Shown here: one piece after another, positions 57,198-64,000 of the stretch | Layout of the letters: every line of letters starts with the position of its first letter | How positions within the stretch are numbered: the stretch's first letter is position 1 | Assembly: GCF_002287175.1 (NCBI RefSeq) | Contig: NZ_LMVM01000001.1 | Span: 558,001-622,000 of the forward strand | Length of the DNA stretch: 64,000 nucleotides | Origin: Methanobacterium bryantii | GTDB lineage: Archaea > Methanobacteriota > Methanobacteria > Methanobacteriales > Methanobacteriaceae | Reading direction: 5' to 3' | Translations under genes and position numbers: made by a program | The notes under the pieces: generated by a model | What the model was told of the DNA's origin: nothing | Databases searched by the model: none | What the model saw: only the letters and a program-made list of their open reading frames with translations

Positions 57198-57372
57198 TAA
57201 TACTTTCTATTTTTTCAATTATACCTGAAAAAAAATAAAGCAAGATTTATATGTCCTTAGTTTCACACATTAACTGTGGAATATGAAAAAAAGGGAGATG
57301 GGGATAATAATAATACTTTCTATTTTTTCAATTATACTTGAAAAAAAATAAAGTAAACTTTATATATCTTTA
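57198..57372. repeat. Direct repeat in the cbiM promoter region
   Basis: Two 62-base copies (57198-57259 and 57311-57372) differ at about seven positions. Each begins TAATACTTTCTATTTTTTCA and ends with a TATA-like TTTATAT box. They precede cbiM at 57432; the nearer copy is about 60 bases from the ATG. Both point the same way, so cbiM may have two promoters, or the copies are paired regulator sites. Confidence 0.8.
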
Positions 57373-57431
57373 AATTCATCAAATTAATTGACGAAAGGTG
57401 TATATGTACTAAAAATGGAGGAGAAATTAAT

Positions 57432-58130
57432 ATGCATATAATGGAAGGATATTTACCATGGTACTGGTGCGTTTTCTGGTATGCGGTTGCGTTGCCAGTC
57501 GTTGCCTATGGTGTAATCCAGATAAAGAAAGTAACGGACGAACATCCGGAATCAAAACCACTTTTGGCAGTTTCAGGGGCATTTATGTTTATTTTGTCAT
57601 CTTTAAAGATGCCTTCTGTAACTGGAAGCTGCTCTCACCCTTGTGGTAATGGTTTAGGTGCAGTTTTATTCGGACCTGCTGCAGTAAGTGTTTTAGGAGC
57701 AATTGTGCTTCTTTTCCAAGCATTACTCTTGGCTCATGGAGGTTTAACAACTTTAGGTGCTAATATTGTTTCAATGGGTATTGTGGGTCCATTAGCAGCG
57801 TGGTTAGTATGGAAAGGAACTAATAAATTAGGTTTATCTGCTTCAATAGGAATATTTTTAGCTGCACTTGCAGGGGATTGGTTAACTTATGTAGCAACTG
57901 CGGTACAGCTTTCAATGGCATTCCCAATACCAACTGTTGGATCTGCATTTGTTAAGTTTATAGCAATATATGCTTACACCCAGGTGCCTCTGGCAATAGC
58001 AGAAGGTCTTTTAACTGTTGTAATATTTGATTACATCATGAAACTTAGACCTGATATATTAAGAAAGTTAGGTGTCATAAAAGCAGAAGACGCGGAAAAA
58101 GCTTCAGAAAAAGTACCAGAGGTGGCTTAA
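57432..58130 (+). CDS. cbiM: Cobalt/nickel ECF importer substrate-binding membrane protein
   Basis: Binds the metal in the CbiMNQO importer. The N-terminus MHIMEGYLP carries the essential Met-His pair that coordinates Co2+ or Ni2+ when the protein starts exactly there. About six membrane segments follow, with the conserved SVTGSCSHPCGNGLGAVLFGP box. GGAGAAA precedes the ATG. Its stop is directly followed by the ATG of cbiN. The protein has a 30-residue charged C-terminal tail. Cobalt is favoured by the corrinoid context, but nickel use cannot be excluded. Confidence 0.95.
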   Translation: MHIMEGYLPWYWCVFWYAVALPVVAYGVIQIKKVTDEHPESKPLLAVSGAFMFILSSLKMPSVTGSCSHPCGNGLGAVLFGPAAVSVLGAIVLLFQALLLAHGGLTTLGANIVSMGIVGPLAAWLVWKGTNKLGLSASIGIFLAALAGDWLTYVATAVQLSMAFPIPTVGSAFVKFIAIYAYTQVPLAIAEGLLTVVIFDYIMKLRPDILRKLGVIKAEDAEKASEKVPEVA

Positions 58131-58469
58131 ATGGTTGATAAAAAACCTATAATTCTGTTAATTTTAGTAGCTGCAATTGTTATATTTCCGCTTGCAATTT
58201 ATAACGGCCTTGGAGAAGATCAGGGCTATTTCGGTGGAGCCGATGATCAGGGCAGCGAAGCAATAGAAGAAACAGGTTATGAGCCATGGGCCCAACCACT
58301 GTGGGAGCCACCAAGTGGTGAAATAGAGAGCTTATTATTTGCAACGCAGGCAGCTATTGGAGCTATTATAATAGGTTATGTTTTAGGATATTACAGTGGC
58401 CAGGCTAAAGCAAGAAAAAGAGATGAAATAGAAGAACAGGTTATAAAAACTGCTAAAATAAGTAAATAA
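58131..58469 (+). CDS. cbiN: Cobalt importer accessory subunit
   Basis: A 112-residue protein with two membrane segments (IILLILVAAIVIFPLAIYNG and LLFATQAAIGAIIIGYVLGY) joined by an acidic external loop (DQGYFGGADDQGSEA), as known for CbiN. It helps CbiM load the metal. It starts right after the cbiM stop, with GAGGTGG inside the end of cbiM as ribosome-binding site. The loop motif EPWAQPLWEPPSGE is typical of the family. Confidence 0.92.
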   Translation: MVDKKPIILLILVAAIVIFPLAIYNGLGEDQGYFGGADDQGSEAIEETGYEPWAQPLWEPPSGEIESLLFATQAAIGAIIIGYVLGYYSGQAKARKRDEIEEQVIKTAKISK

Positions 58470-58491
58470 ACAAATTCTGACTGGTGATACA

Positions 58492-59280
58492 ATGTTTGAA
58501 AACACTCTGGATAGCTATGCTCATTCCAATGGTCTAAAAAACACAAATACATACTTCAAGGTGCTGTTTGCAATATTGACCATGCTGGTAAGCTTGGTAT
58601 CTACATCACCAGTTATACCTTTTATTGTATTTTCGCTGGTAACGTATCTAATTATTTTCAAAGCTAAAATTCCCCATAAGTTTTATTTGAAGTTTCTTTT
58701 GGTACCATTCATCTTCGCATTTATAACATTTGTTTTCATGGCAGTGTTCTTTGGCGTTGGTTTTCATGTACTGGAACTTGGAATATTCAACTGGGCAGTA
58801 ACTGCAGATGGTTTCAACTTAGGGCTCCTAGTTTTTGCAAGGATGCTTGGTGGTTTTTCATGTCTGGCATTTTTGGCCCTTACTACGCCAATGACAGAAC
58901 TATTTTCTGTATTAGAGCGTTTAAAAATCCCAAAAATTGTTCTTGAATTGGCTATGTTGATGTACCGTTATATATTTGTGTTCTTGGATGAAGGCATTAA
59001 TATGTATCACTCTCAGGAAACACGTCTTGGATATTCGACAATTAAAAAATCCTTCAAATCCATGGGTATGCTTGGTAGTAACCTCTTCATAAAAACATGG
59101 GTAAAAGGAGAACAGGTGTATCTTGCAATGGAATCAAGGTGCTATACTGGTTCAATGAAAACAATGGGAGAATATGGAAGTATCCGAAGTATTGGAACTC
59201 GTAATTTAGCATTACTTGTGGTGTTTGAAGTAGTACTCTTCATTGGCACATGTTTAACAGGGAATTTTAACATATTTTAA
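58492..59280 (+). CDS. cbiQ: Cobalt importer transmembrane component
   Basis: The T component of the CbiMNQO importer. It has about six membrane segments and the coupling motif region near residue 205 (YLAMESRCYTGSMKT), close to the AxxxRG consensus. The N-terminal LDSYAHSNGLKNTNTYFKVLF is family-like. GGTGAT precedes the ATG, and the gene lies 22 bases after cbiN. CbiO follows only after a separate 119-base gap. Confidence 0.93.
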   Translation: MFENTLDSYAHSNGLKNTNTYFKVLFAILTMLVSLVSTSPVIPFIVFSLVTYLIIFKAKIPHKFYLKFLLVPFIFAFITFVFMAVFFGVGFHVLELGIFNWAVTADGFNLGLLVFARMLGGFSCLAFLALTTPMTELFSVLERLKIPKIVLELAMLMYRYIFVFLDEGINMYHSQETRLGYSTIKKSFKSMGMLGSNLFIKTWVKGEQVYLAMESRCYTGSMKTMGEYGSIRSIGTRNLALLVVFEVVLFIGTCLTGNFNIF

Positions 59281-59322
59281 TTTTTTTAAAGTAGTTAGCT
59301 GATGATATTTCATCGAAGGGAG

Positions 59323-59363
59323 GTATTACTGGACATATAAACAAAGTGTAAAATTGTATTACA
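59323..59363. promoter_or_regulatory. Paired motif flanking the cbiO promoter
   Basis: GTATTACT at 59323-59330 and GTATTACA at 59356-59363 start 33 bases apart with ACATATAAAC between them. The same spacing recurs twice before the NicO-like gene. This arrangement suggests that a regulator binds both sites on one face of the DNA around the TATA box. Confidence 0.6.
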
Positions 59364-59399
59364 ACATAAATTTGGTTTAAGGAGATTTAAGGAGATAAC

Positions 59400-60239
59400 A
59401 TGAATATTATTGAAACAAAAAATGTTACTTATCAGTATCCAGATGGAACTAATGCTTTAGAAAATATTAATTTTAGCGCGGCTAAAGGTAAAATTATCGC
59501 ACTTCTCGGTCCAAATGGGGCAGGTAAGTCAACATTATTTTTACACTTCAATGGGATACTTCAACCTACCTCTGGAAATGTAATGGTAGATGGTAAATGT
59601 TTAAAATATAAAAAAGAAGATCTTATGAATTTGAGGCAAAAAGTAGGGATAGTTTTCCAAAATCCGGATGATCAATTGTTCGCCCCGACTGTGCAGGAAG
59701 ATGTGGCTTTTGGACCTATGAATTTAGGTTTATCAAAAGAAGAAGTAAAAAAACGCGTTGATGAGTCTTTAAGACGGGTAGAAATGGTTGAATTTAAAAA
59801 GAAAGCGCCACATCATTTAAGCGGTGGCCAGAAGAAAAGGGTGGCTATTGCAGGCATCCTGGCCATGCACCCCAAGATTATGGTTCTAGATGAACCAACC
59901 AGCGGTCTTGATCCAAGGGGTGCCTCGAGAATTATGAAACTGCTTTATGAGCTTAACAGGGAAGGAATTACTATTATCATATCCACCCATGATGTTGATC
60001 TGGTGCCCCTATATGCACATACTGTCTATATAATTAGTAAAGGAAATATAATCAAAAAAGGAAACCCTCAGGAAGTTTTTGAAGATGCTCAAACCATAAG
60101 AAAAGCTAATTTACGCCTTCCAAGAATAGCACATCTTATGGAAATACTGCAAAAGGAAGATAAGTTGCCGTTTGATAAACCGTATCCTCTTACGATAGGT
60201 GAAGCTCGAAGAAGGATATGCAATCAAATTAAAGATTAA
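59400..60239 (+). CDS. cbiO: Cobalt importer ATPase
   Basis: ATPase of the CbiMNQO importer. Motifs: GPNGAGKSTLF, Q-loop VFQNPDDQLF, HLSGGQKKRVAIAG, MVLDEPTSGLD, and the switch His in STHDVD. A conserved C-terminal tail (LTIGEARRR) ends the protein. AAGGAGA precedes the ATG. It has its own promoter region, marked by the paired GTATTACT motif, so it may be expressed both with cbiMNQ and alone. Confidence 0.93.
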   Translation: MNIIETKNVTYQYPDGTNALENINFSAAKGKIIALLGPNGAGKSTLFLHFNGILQPTSGNVMVDGKCLKYKKEDLMNLRQKVGIVFQNPDDQLFAPTVQEDVAFGPMNLGLSKEEVKKRVDESLRRVEMVEFKKKAPHHLSGGQKKRVAIAGILAMHPKIMVLDEPTSGLDPRGASRIMKLLYELNREGITIIISTHDVDLVPLYAHTVYIISKGNIIKKGNPQEVFEDAQTIRKANLRLPRIAHLMEILQKEDKLPFDKPYPLTIGEARRRICNQIKD

Positions 60240-60321
60240 AAATAATTAATTCTTACTGAAATATCAGTTAACTCCTTATTTTTTTGATTTTTTTGAGTTA
60301 TTGACACTTCAGTGCTTGTAA

Positions 60322-60362
60322 GTATTACTCATCTTATAAATAAATTAGAGAATTGTATTACT
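60322..60362. promoter_or_regulatory. Paired motif, distal copy before the NicO-like gene
   Basis: GTATTACT at 60322-60329 and 60355-60362, again 33 bases start to start, flank the TATA-like CTTATAAATA. It is similar to the pair before cbiO and to the next pair at 60416. Runs of T between 60281 and 60297 just upstream likely end cbiO transcripts. Confidence 0.6.
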
Positions 60363-60415
60363 AGTTGTTGGATATTTTGGGTAGTTAAATGGAGGTGTTA
60401 TCTCAGTGATTATGT

Positions 60416-60456
60416 GTATTACTTGATATATAAAGAAATTGGAAAATTGTATTACT
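60416..60456. promoter_or_regulatory. Paired motif, proximal copy before the NicO-like gene
   Basis: GTATTACT at 60416-60423 and 60449-60456, 33 bases apart, flank GATATATAAAG. The pair ends 28 bases before the ATG at 60485. With the distal copy this gives two promoter-like units in tandem for one gene. Confidence 0.65.
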
Positions 60457-60484
60457 TAAAATGTTAATTACAGAGGTGGTTTAA

Positions 60485-61159
60485 ATGAATTTAATATCAG
60501 GAATAACAGCTGTTCCATCAGAAATGAGTTTAATGTTTATACTTTCCGCTTTTATACTTGGTGCGTTGCATGCACTGGAACCCGGACATGGAAAATCTGT
60601 CATGGCAGCATTTGTTATAGGTACCAATGCAGAATTAAAAGATGCTTCGTTACTTGGGCTTACAGTAGTTTTTTCCCATGTAATTGTTGTAGTTTTGCTG
60701 GGAATAGCTTCAATATTTTTAATAGGGGCTTTAGACGTTAATGGAACCCATGAAGTTATGAGTTTAATAGGGGGAATCATACTGGTCGGAGTTGGTCTAT
60801 GGATAGTGAGAAAATATCTTCATCCTCATCACCACCATGAACACAGTATCGATGCGAAGAAAGGTGTTGTAGCTATTGGATTATCTACTGGTTTAATACC
60901 ATGTCCTGCAGCCCTGGCAGTACTGCTTTTCAGTATTGCAAATAACCAGTTATACAACGGCCTTACATATGTTTTGATATTCAGTGCAGGGCTTGCAATA
61001 TCCATAACTCTTCTTTCAGCACTTTTTGTTAAAGGGAGAGGATTCATCCAAAGGTACATGGGCAGCAATGCTATAAACAAGATTCCACTGCTAAGTGGGG
61101 CTATTATTATGGTAATAGGAGTATTTACACTGTTACAGCCTGTATTTGAATCTATTTAA
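60485..61159 (+). CDS. NicO/RcnA-like nickel/cobalt transporter
   Basis: A 224-residue membrane protein with about six segments. The first helix carries the family motif GALHALEPGHGKSVMAAFVIG, with His residues for metal handling; a cytoplasmic loop is His-rich (HPHHHHEH, residues about 116-123); the second half repeats a helix with GLIPCPAALAVL. Members of the family either import or export Ni2+/Co2+; direction cannot be told here. GAGGTGG precedes the ATG. Its location beside cbiMNQO and the shared promoter motif tie it to metal homeostasis. Confidence 0.85.
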   Translation: MNLISGITAVPSEMSLMFILSAFILGALHALEPGHGKSVMAAFVIGTNAELKDASLLGLTVVFSHVIVVVLLGIASIFLIGALDVNGTHEVMSLIGGIILVGVGLWIVRKYLHPHHHHEHSIDAKKGVVAIGLSTGLIPCPAALAVLLFSIANNQLYNGLTYVLIFSAGLAISITLLSALFVKGRGFIQRYMGSNAINKIPLLSGAIIMVIGVFTLLQPVFESI

Positions 61160-61166
61160 TTTATGT

Positions 61167-61199
61167 AAAGGGTATTTGATTGCTTCAATTTGGCCCTTT
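61167..61199 (+). terminator. Probable terminator after the NicO-like gene
   Basis: AAAGGG (61167-61172) can pair with CCCTTT (61194-61199) around a loop of about 21 bases, followed by T-rich sequence (TCCTTTAATTTTTC). It lies 8 bases after the stop. Confidence 0.5.
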
Positions 61200-61334
61200 T
61201 CCTTTAATTTTTCAGTTAAGTATTATAACTTTTCTTAATTTAGCCTCAAAAGTAATAATATAAAATAAATAGAAAGTATTATATATAAAAAGCACTAATT
61301 CTTCTTTGTAATGGTAAAGCTTGTAAAAACTTTC

Positions 61335-61390
61335 GAAAATCATAGATTTTCTTTGTTTTTGCGGCTGCAAAAATTCTATGAATTTTTGCA
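61335..61390. repeat. Pair of short hairpins (cluster D)
   Basis: 61335-61351 has a 7-bp stem GAAAATC with an ATA loop; 61366-61390 has an 11-bp stem TGCAAAAATTC with a TAT loop. Between them GTTTTTGC recalls arms of cluster B. The rest of 61200-61665 is AT-rich with no gene; the area between the NicO-like and hcgG-like genes is convergent. Confidence 0.75.
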
Positions 61391-61665
61391 AGAGTCAAAA
61401 AATATTATTAATAGTTAAAAATACCTGTTTTAATTATTAATCACGACCTTGCCATTTGTTTCCCCATATATACTTGAGAAATTATAACCATTAGAGACCT
61501 ACACAATTCAAGAATTATAGGGCATTTAATATATTAAACAAAGTTAAATGCCCTATAAATTGAATTATCTGTCAACTGTATTATTTTTATGAGATGCAAT
61601 AACCAATAAAAAAATTTAATAGCATAGTTAATTCTTATTCCATGTTAAAAATAGTTTTTAAATGG

Positions 61666-63171
61666 TTATATTAATTTGATTGTGCCAGGTATCTTTTTTG
61701 AAATTTTATCTGCAATTTGTGGAACCGTTGAAGTTATAATACTATTTTTTGAATTTTCTGCAGCATACTTATCATTAGATCCAGCGCCATTAACATTTGT
61801 ATTTAGTTCTTCACTTAGGTTTTGAACTGTAACTTTTTCTACCCATGGGTCCATGTCGCTGATAATAATCTCATCCACCAATCCATCTAATTCTTTAGCT
61901 ATAACCCATGAGACAAATCTACCACCTAATAAAGACACACTATCTCCTTTTAAATCATTTACTATATTTTTTGCAGTTTTATCTATATTTATGTCTTTAT
62001 AAAGGTTTGAATTGGCTAAAGTAACCCAATGGGCATCGCCAACTTCAAAAAATCCAATTTTATGAGGATATATGTTGTGGGGGCCAGCTATCTTTACAGC
62101 CCTTGTCAGAGCTTTTAATTCTTCTCTTTGTACTGGAATACTGGTTGATTCACATTTAACTTCTTCTTTTATCATTTTTATAACTCTGGGAAGCCCAAAA
62201 ATACCCCTTCTAGCGGTCCCTGGGGAGTATCCACACATATAGCCGTGATGATTATTGGGGAAGCCTGTTATAATTGCATTAAGACCTGCCCTTAGACCTG
62301 CCCTGCACTCGTCTTCATATGCACCGTTGGTTGCGACTACTTTGCCTGGAGCTAAAATTCGGGCCATGGAAACTGCTTTAGCAAATGCATCCAGTCTATT
62401 TTTGGAATTGTTAAATGGGCCTCCTTCTAAAACAAAAACATCAGCACCTATATTTAGGGCTTTCTCAAAACCAGTAATCAGGTCATCATAGCCGTCACCA
62501 ATGAACATGATGGCTTCTAGCCCTTTTCCATGTTTTTTAGCCAAGCCGGCAACTTCTTCTGCTTCTTCTATGGGAGCTGCATGACCCTCTCCGCCCTGTT
62601 CGCTGGTTAAATTAACAGCTACTGAAGAAGAAAGTTTAATCCATTCTTCTTTATCTATTTCTTCTCTTTTTTCCTTATCAAAAAGTCTTGAATGAATTCT
62701 TCCCCTTGGGCACTCTTCAAAGTAGGGGCCTTGATAATAACACTGCCCTGAACACTTAACTATCTCTTTAGGAAATCTCATGGGACCATAGTGGCCAAAG
62801 TGGTCAAGATCTAGAGGTACATCAGTTATCGCGCTGACTTCTTTGATAATGTCAATTCCGTTCATGCCATGGGCTTCTGCAATGTCTGCGAAGGCGTAAG
62901 CACATATATGTATTGAAGCTCCAATCATATTTGCCAGGATACAATTACCAAGGAGGTCTCGTTTTTCCAGATCGGATGCACAGGTTCCCACAACGATTTC
63001 TGTCAGGTCGCAACCCAAGGGAAACTTTTTAAAATTCATACCTAATTTCATAGCTTCTTTTGTATTCAGTTCTGATACTGCATTTACTACATCAACAACG
63101 TTTTTTTGTGATTTACAAAGTTCTAATGCTGAACCCATATCATTAACGGCTTCTTTTATTATTTCATGCAT
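61666..63171 (-). CDS. hcgG: Probable [Fe]-hydrogenase cofactor biosynthesis protein HcgG/HmdC
   Basis: A 501-residue soluble protein that I match from memory to the HmdC/HcgG family (also called fibrillarin-like archaeal protein), found in methanogens with the H2-forming methylene-H4MPT dehydrogenase and thought to help build its iron-guanylylpyridinol cofactor. Visible features: a Cys cluster CSGQCYYQGPYFEECPRGR (about 140-158), SSVAVNLTSEQGGEGHAAP, GFPNNHHGYMCGYSPGTARRG, and a C-terminal region with GGRFVSWVIAKELDG that resembles a small Rossmann part. AGGTGAC precedes the ATG. No other hcg gene is in the window. The family call should be checked by profile search. Confidence 0.6.
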   Translation of the reverse strand: MHEIIKEAVNDMGSALELCKSQKNVVDVVNAVSELNTKEAMKLGMNFKKFPLGCDLTEIVVGTCASDLEKRDLLGNCILANMIGASIHICAYAFADIAEAHGMNGIDIIKEVSAITDVPLDLDHFGHYGPMRFPKEIVKCSGQCYYQGPYFEECPRGRIHSRLFDKEKREEIDKEEWIKLSSSVAVNLTSEQGGEGHAAPIEEAEEVAGLAKKHGKGLEAIMFIGDGYDDLITGFEKALNIGADVFVLEGGPFNNSKNRLDAFAKAVSMARILAPGKVVATNGAYEDECRAGLRAGLNAIITGFPNNHHGYMCGYSPGTARRGIFGLPRVIKMIKEEVKCESTSIPVQREELKALTRAVKIAGPHNIYPHKIGFFEVGDAHWVTLANSNLYKDINIDKTAKNIVNDLKGDSVSLLGGRFVSWVIAKELDGLVDEIIISDMDPWVEKVTVQNLSEELNTNVNGAGSNDKYAAENSKNSIITSTVPQIADKISKKIPGTIKLI

Positions 63172-63394
63172 TTATGTCACCTTTCAGACTTTTGAAACGC
63201 TAAAAAAGTGTATAAAAAATACTGTTTTGTCTTATTTGTATTAATTACTGGTTCTAAAGTTCTATTAATTTAGATAAGTGTATTTTATATTTAAATATTA
63301 GCATTTAAGCCCGATTTTGTATTACTTTTTTCTTAAATTGTTCCGTATAATTCATACCCTTATTTTAGAAGTGTTCATCTTTAAAATAAAAGAA

Positions 63395-63435
63395 AAAATA
63401 TAAAAAAAGTTATTGGACTTTTGAATAGGTCCAAT
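63395..63435 (-). terminator. Terminator of the small minus-strand transcript
   Basis: ATTGGAC (63412-63418) and GTCCAAT (63429-63435) form a 7-bp stem with a 10-base loop. On the minus strand it is followed by AACTTTTTTTATATTTTTT. It lies about 30 bases after the stop of the 20-codon ORF. Confidence 0.7.
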
Positions 63436-63461
63436 TGATTTTATACAGTTATAAAATTCTT

Positions 63462-63524
63462 TCATGGTTTTTTGGGATCTTTTTCCGGACGAATTATTTG
63501 TAGTTTATTTACAGAAATTTTCAT
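63462..63524 (-). CDS. Twenty-codon ORF with very strong ribosome-binding site
   Basis: Reads MKISVNKLQIIRPEKDPKKP then TGA. Two overlapping consensus sites, GGAGG-T-GGAGG, end five bases before the ATG, stronger than at any other gene in the window. Upstream on the minus strand, ATTTTATATAAG (about 63570-63582) is a fitting TATA box, with an AATACT-T-AGTATT palindrome (63556-63568) where transcription should start. A hairpin with T-run follows the stop. The peptide is basic, with no membrane segment and no family I recognise. It could be a leader peptide or a small functional protein. The hcgG-like gene begins 290 bases downstream and seems to have its own promoter. Confidence 0.55.
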   Translation of the reverse strand: MKISVNKLQIIRPEKDPKKP

Positions 63525-63555
63525 TTTTCCTCCACCTCCACTTGATCAAACAACA

Positions 63556-63568
63556 AATACTTAGTATT
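63556..63568. promoter_or_regulatory. Palindrome at the small transcript's promoter
   Basis: AATACT-T-AGTATT, a 13-base inverted repeat with a single central base, sits between the minus-strand TATA-like box and the 20-codon ORF, where a repressor would block initiation. Confidence 0.5.
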
Positions 63569-63582
63569 ACTTATATAAAATT

Positions 63583-64000
63583 TATGATTATATAATGCTC
63601 ATTAAACAGCTTCATTCATGCTTAAAGTGAAGGATTATGTGTTTTAAACTGAAAAATGTGTGTACAATATCATGTTATTTAATAAACGTATTTTATGATA
63701 CTATTTTAAAAAAAATAAAAATTTATTTTAGAAAATTCAAGGAAAAAATGGGAGTTTTATACTATTAAAGCAAGCGTTAGACATTATAATCATATACAAA
63801 TCAATATAGTGGGGAATATAATTATTTAAGAGTAAATAATAACCTAAATAATAAAAATAAATGAGATGGGTAATTGAATTTAATATCATTAATAAAGTAT
63901 TATTTATTACTCAATATTCTGGACTAAAAATGTTATTTTTCCTAAAAAATGCTTAAGATTATCCAAAATTAATTCGTTATACTTACCTAACTTTGAAACT
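63583..64000. other. AT-rich region at the right window edge
   Basis: No credible ORF on either strand, apart from the promoter of the small minus-strand transcript at its left end. It is very AT-rich and could hold a plus-strand promoter for a gene beyond the window. Confidence 0.5.

Noticed and set aside
1..64000. tRNA or rRNA genes
   Set aside because: I saw no T-loop-like GGTTCRA box with matching stems and no rRNA-like GC-rich stretch. A covariance-model search would be decisive.

Overview
The window looks like a piece of a low-GC chromosome from a pseudomurein-walled hydrogenotrophic methanogen, most likely Methanobacterium or a close relative. Four things support this: a secreted protein with pseudomurein-binding repeats (47386-48867), a probable [Fe]-hydrogenase cofactor gene of the HcgG/HmdC family (61666-63171), cobalt/nickel uptake and corrinoid genes (cbiMNQO, cbiC, cbiZ), and GGTGA-type ribosome-binding sites combined with archaeal TATA-like promoters. 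I saw no rRNA, tRNA, CRISPR array, transposase or phage gene.

Region 1 (2-14000) holds large multidomain glycosyltransferases: a GT4-GT2-zinc ribbon-methyltransferase-like fusion, an AlgX-like SGNH enzyme, two near-duplicate GT2/GT-B/GT-B proteins separated by a pseudogene remnant, a chimeric double-GT2 protein, and a UDP-sugar dehydrogenase. Region 2 (14393-17597) has a small secreted Asn/Ser/Thr-rich protein, a cluster of short hairpins, and a two-component polysaccharide exporter (TagG/Wzm plus TagH/Wzt) whose permease carries an extra DUF1616-like and zinc-ribbon module.

Region 3 (17606-34638) is a teichoic-acid-like gene set in an archaeon. It has six TagB/TagF-family proteins, two of them fused to GT4 domains and one with two TagF domains, a TagE-like glucosyltransferase, a GT2, a nucleotidyltransferase and a GpsA-type sn-glycerol-3-phosphate dehydrogenase. 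Region 4 (35081-42009) adds a membrane acyltransferase, two GT2 enzymes, a WcaJ-type initiating sugar-phosphate transferase, a DUF4012/LCP-like membrane-anchored protein and a zinc-ribbon membrane protein. Together these could supply precursor, initiation, polymerisation, decoration, export and wall attachment of a poly(glycerol phosphate)-containing wall polymer. The chemistry is inferred, not shown.

Region 5 (42093-63171) is mostly metal and tetrapyrrole metabolism: hemL and cbiC, a MarR regulator with a YhgE/Pip-like membrane protein and matching inverted-repeat operators, the pseudomurein-binding M14-like peptidase, an ADP-forming acetyl-CoA synthetase, an ECF transporter operon with CbiZ (corrinoid salvage), cbiMNQ and cbiO, a NicO/RcnA-like metal transporter and the hcgG-like gene. 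A 33-bp-spaced repeated motif precedes cbiO (once) and the NicO gene (twice). A 20-codon ORF with a very strong ribosome-binding site, promoter and terminator lies upstream of the hcgG-like gene.

Four intergenic regions (about 14905, 40815, 48902 and 61335) carry clusters of consecutive short perfect hairpins that no annotated feature explains.
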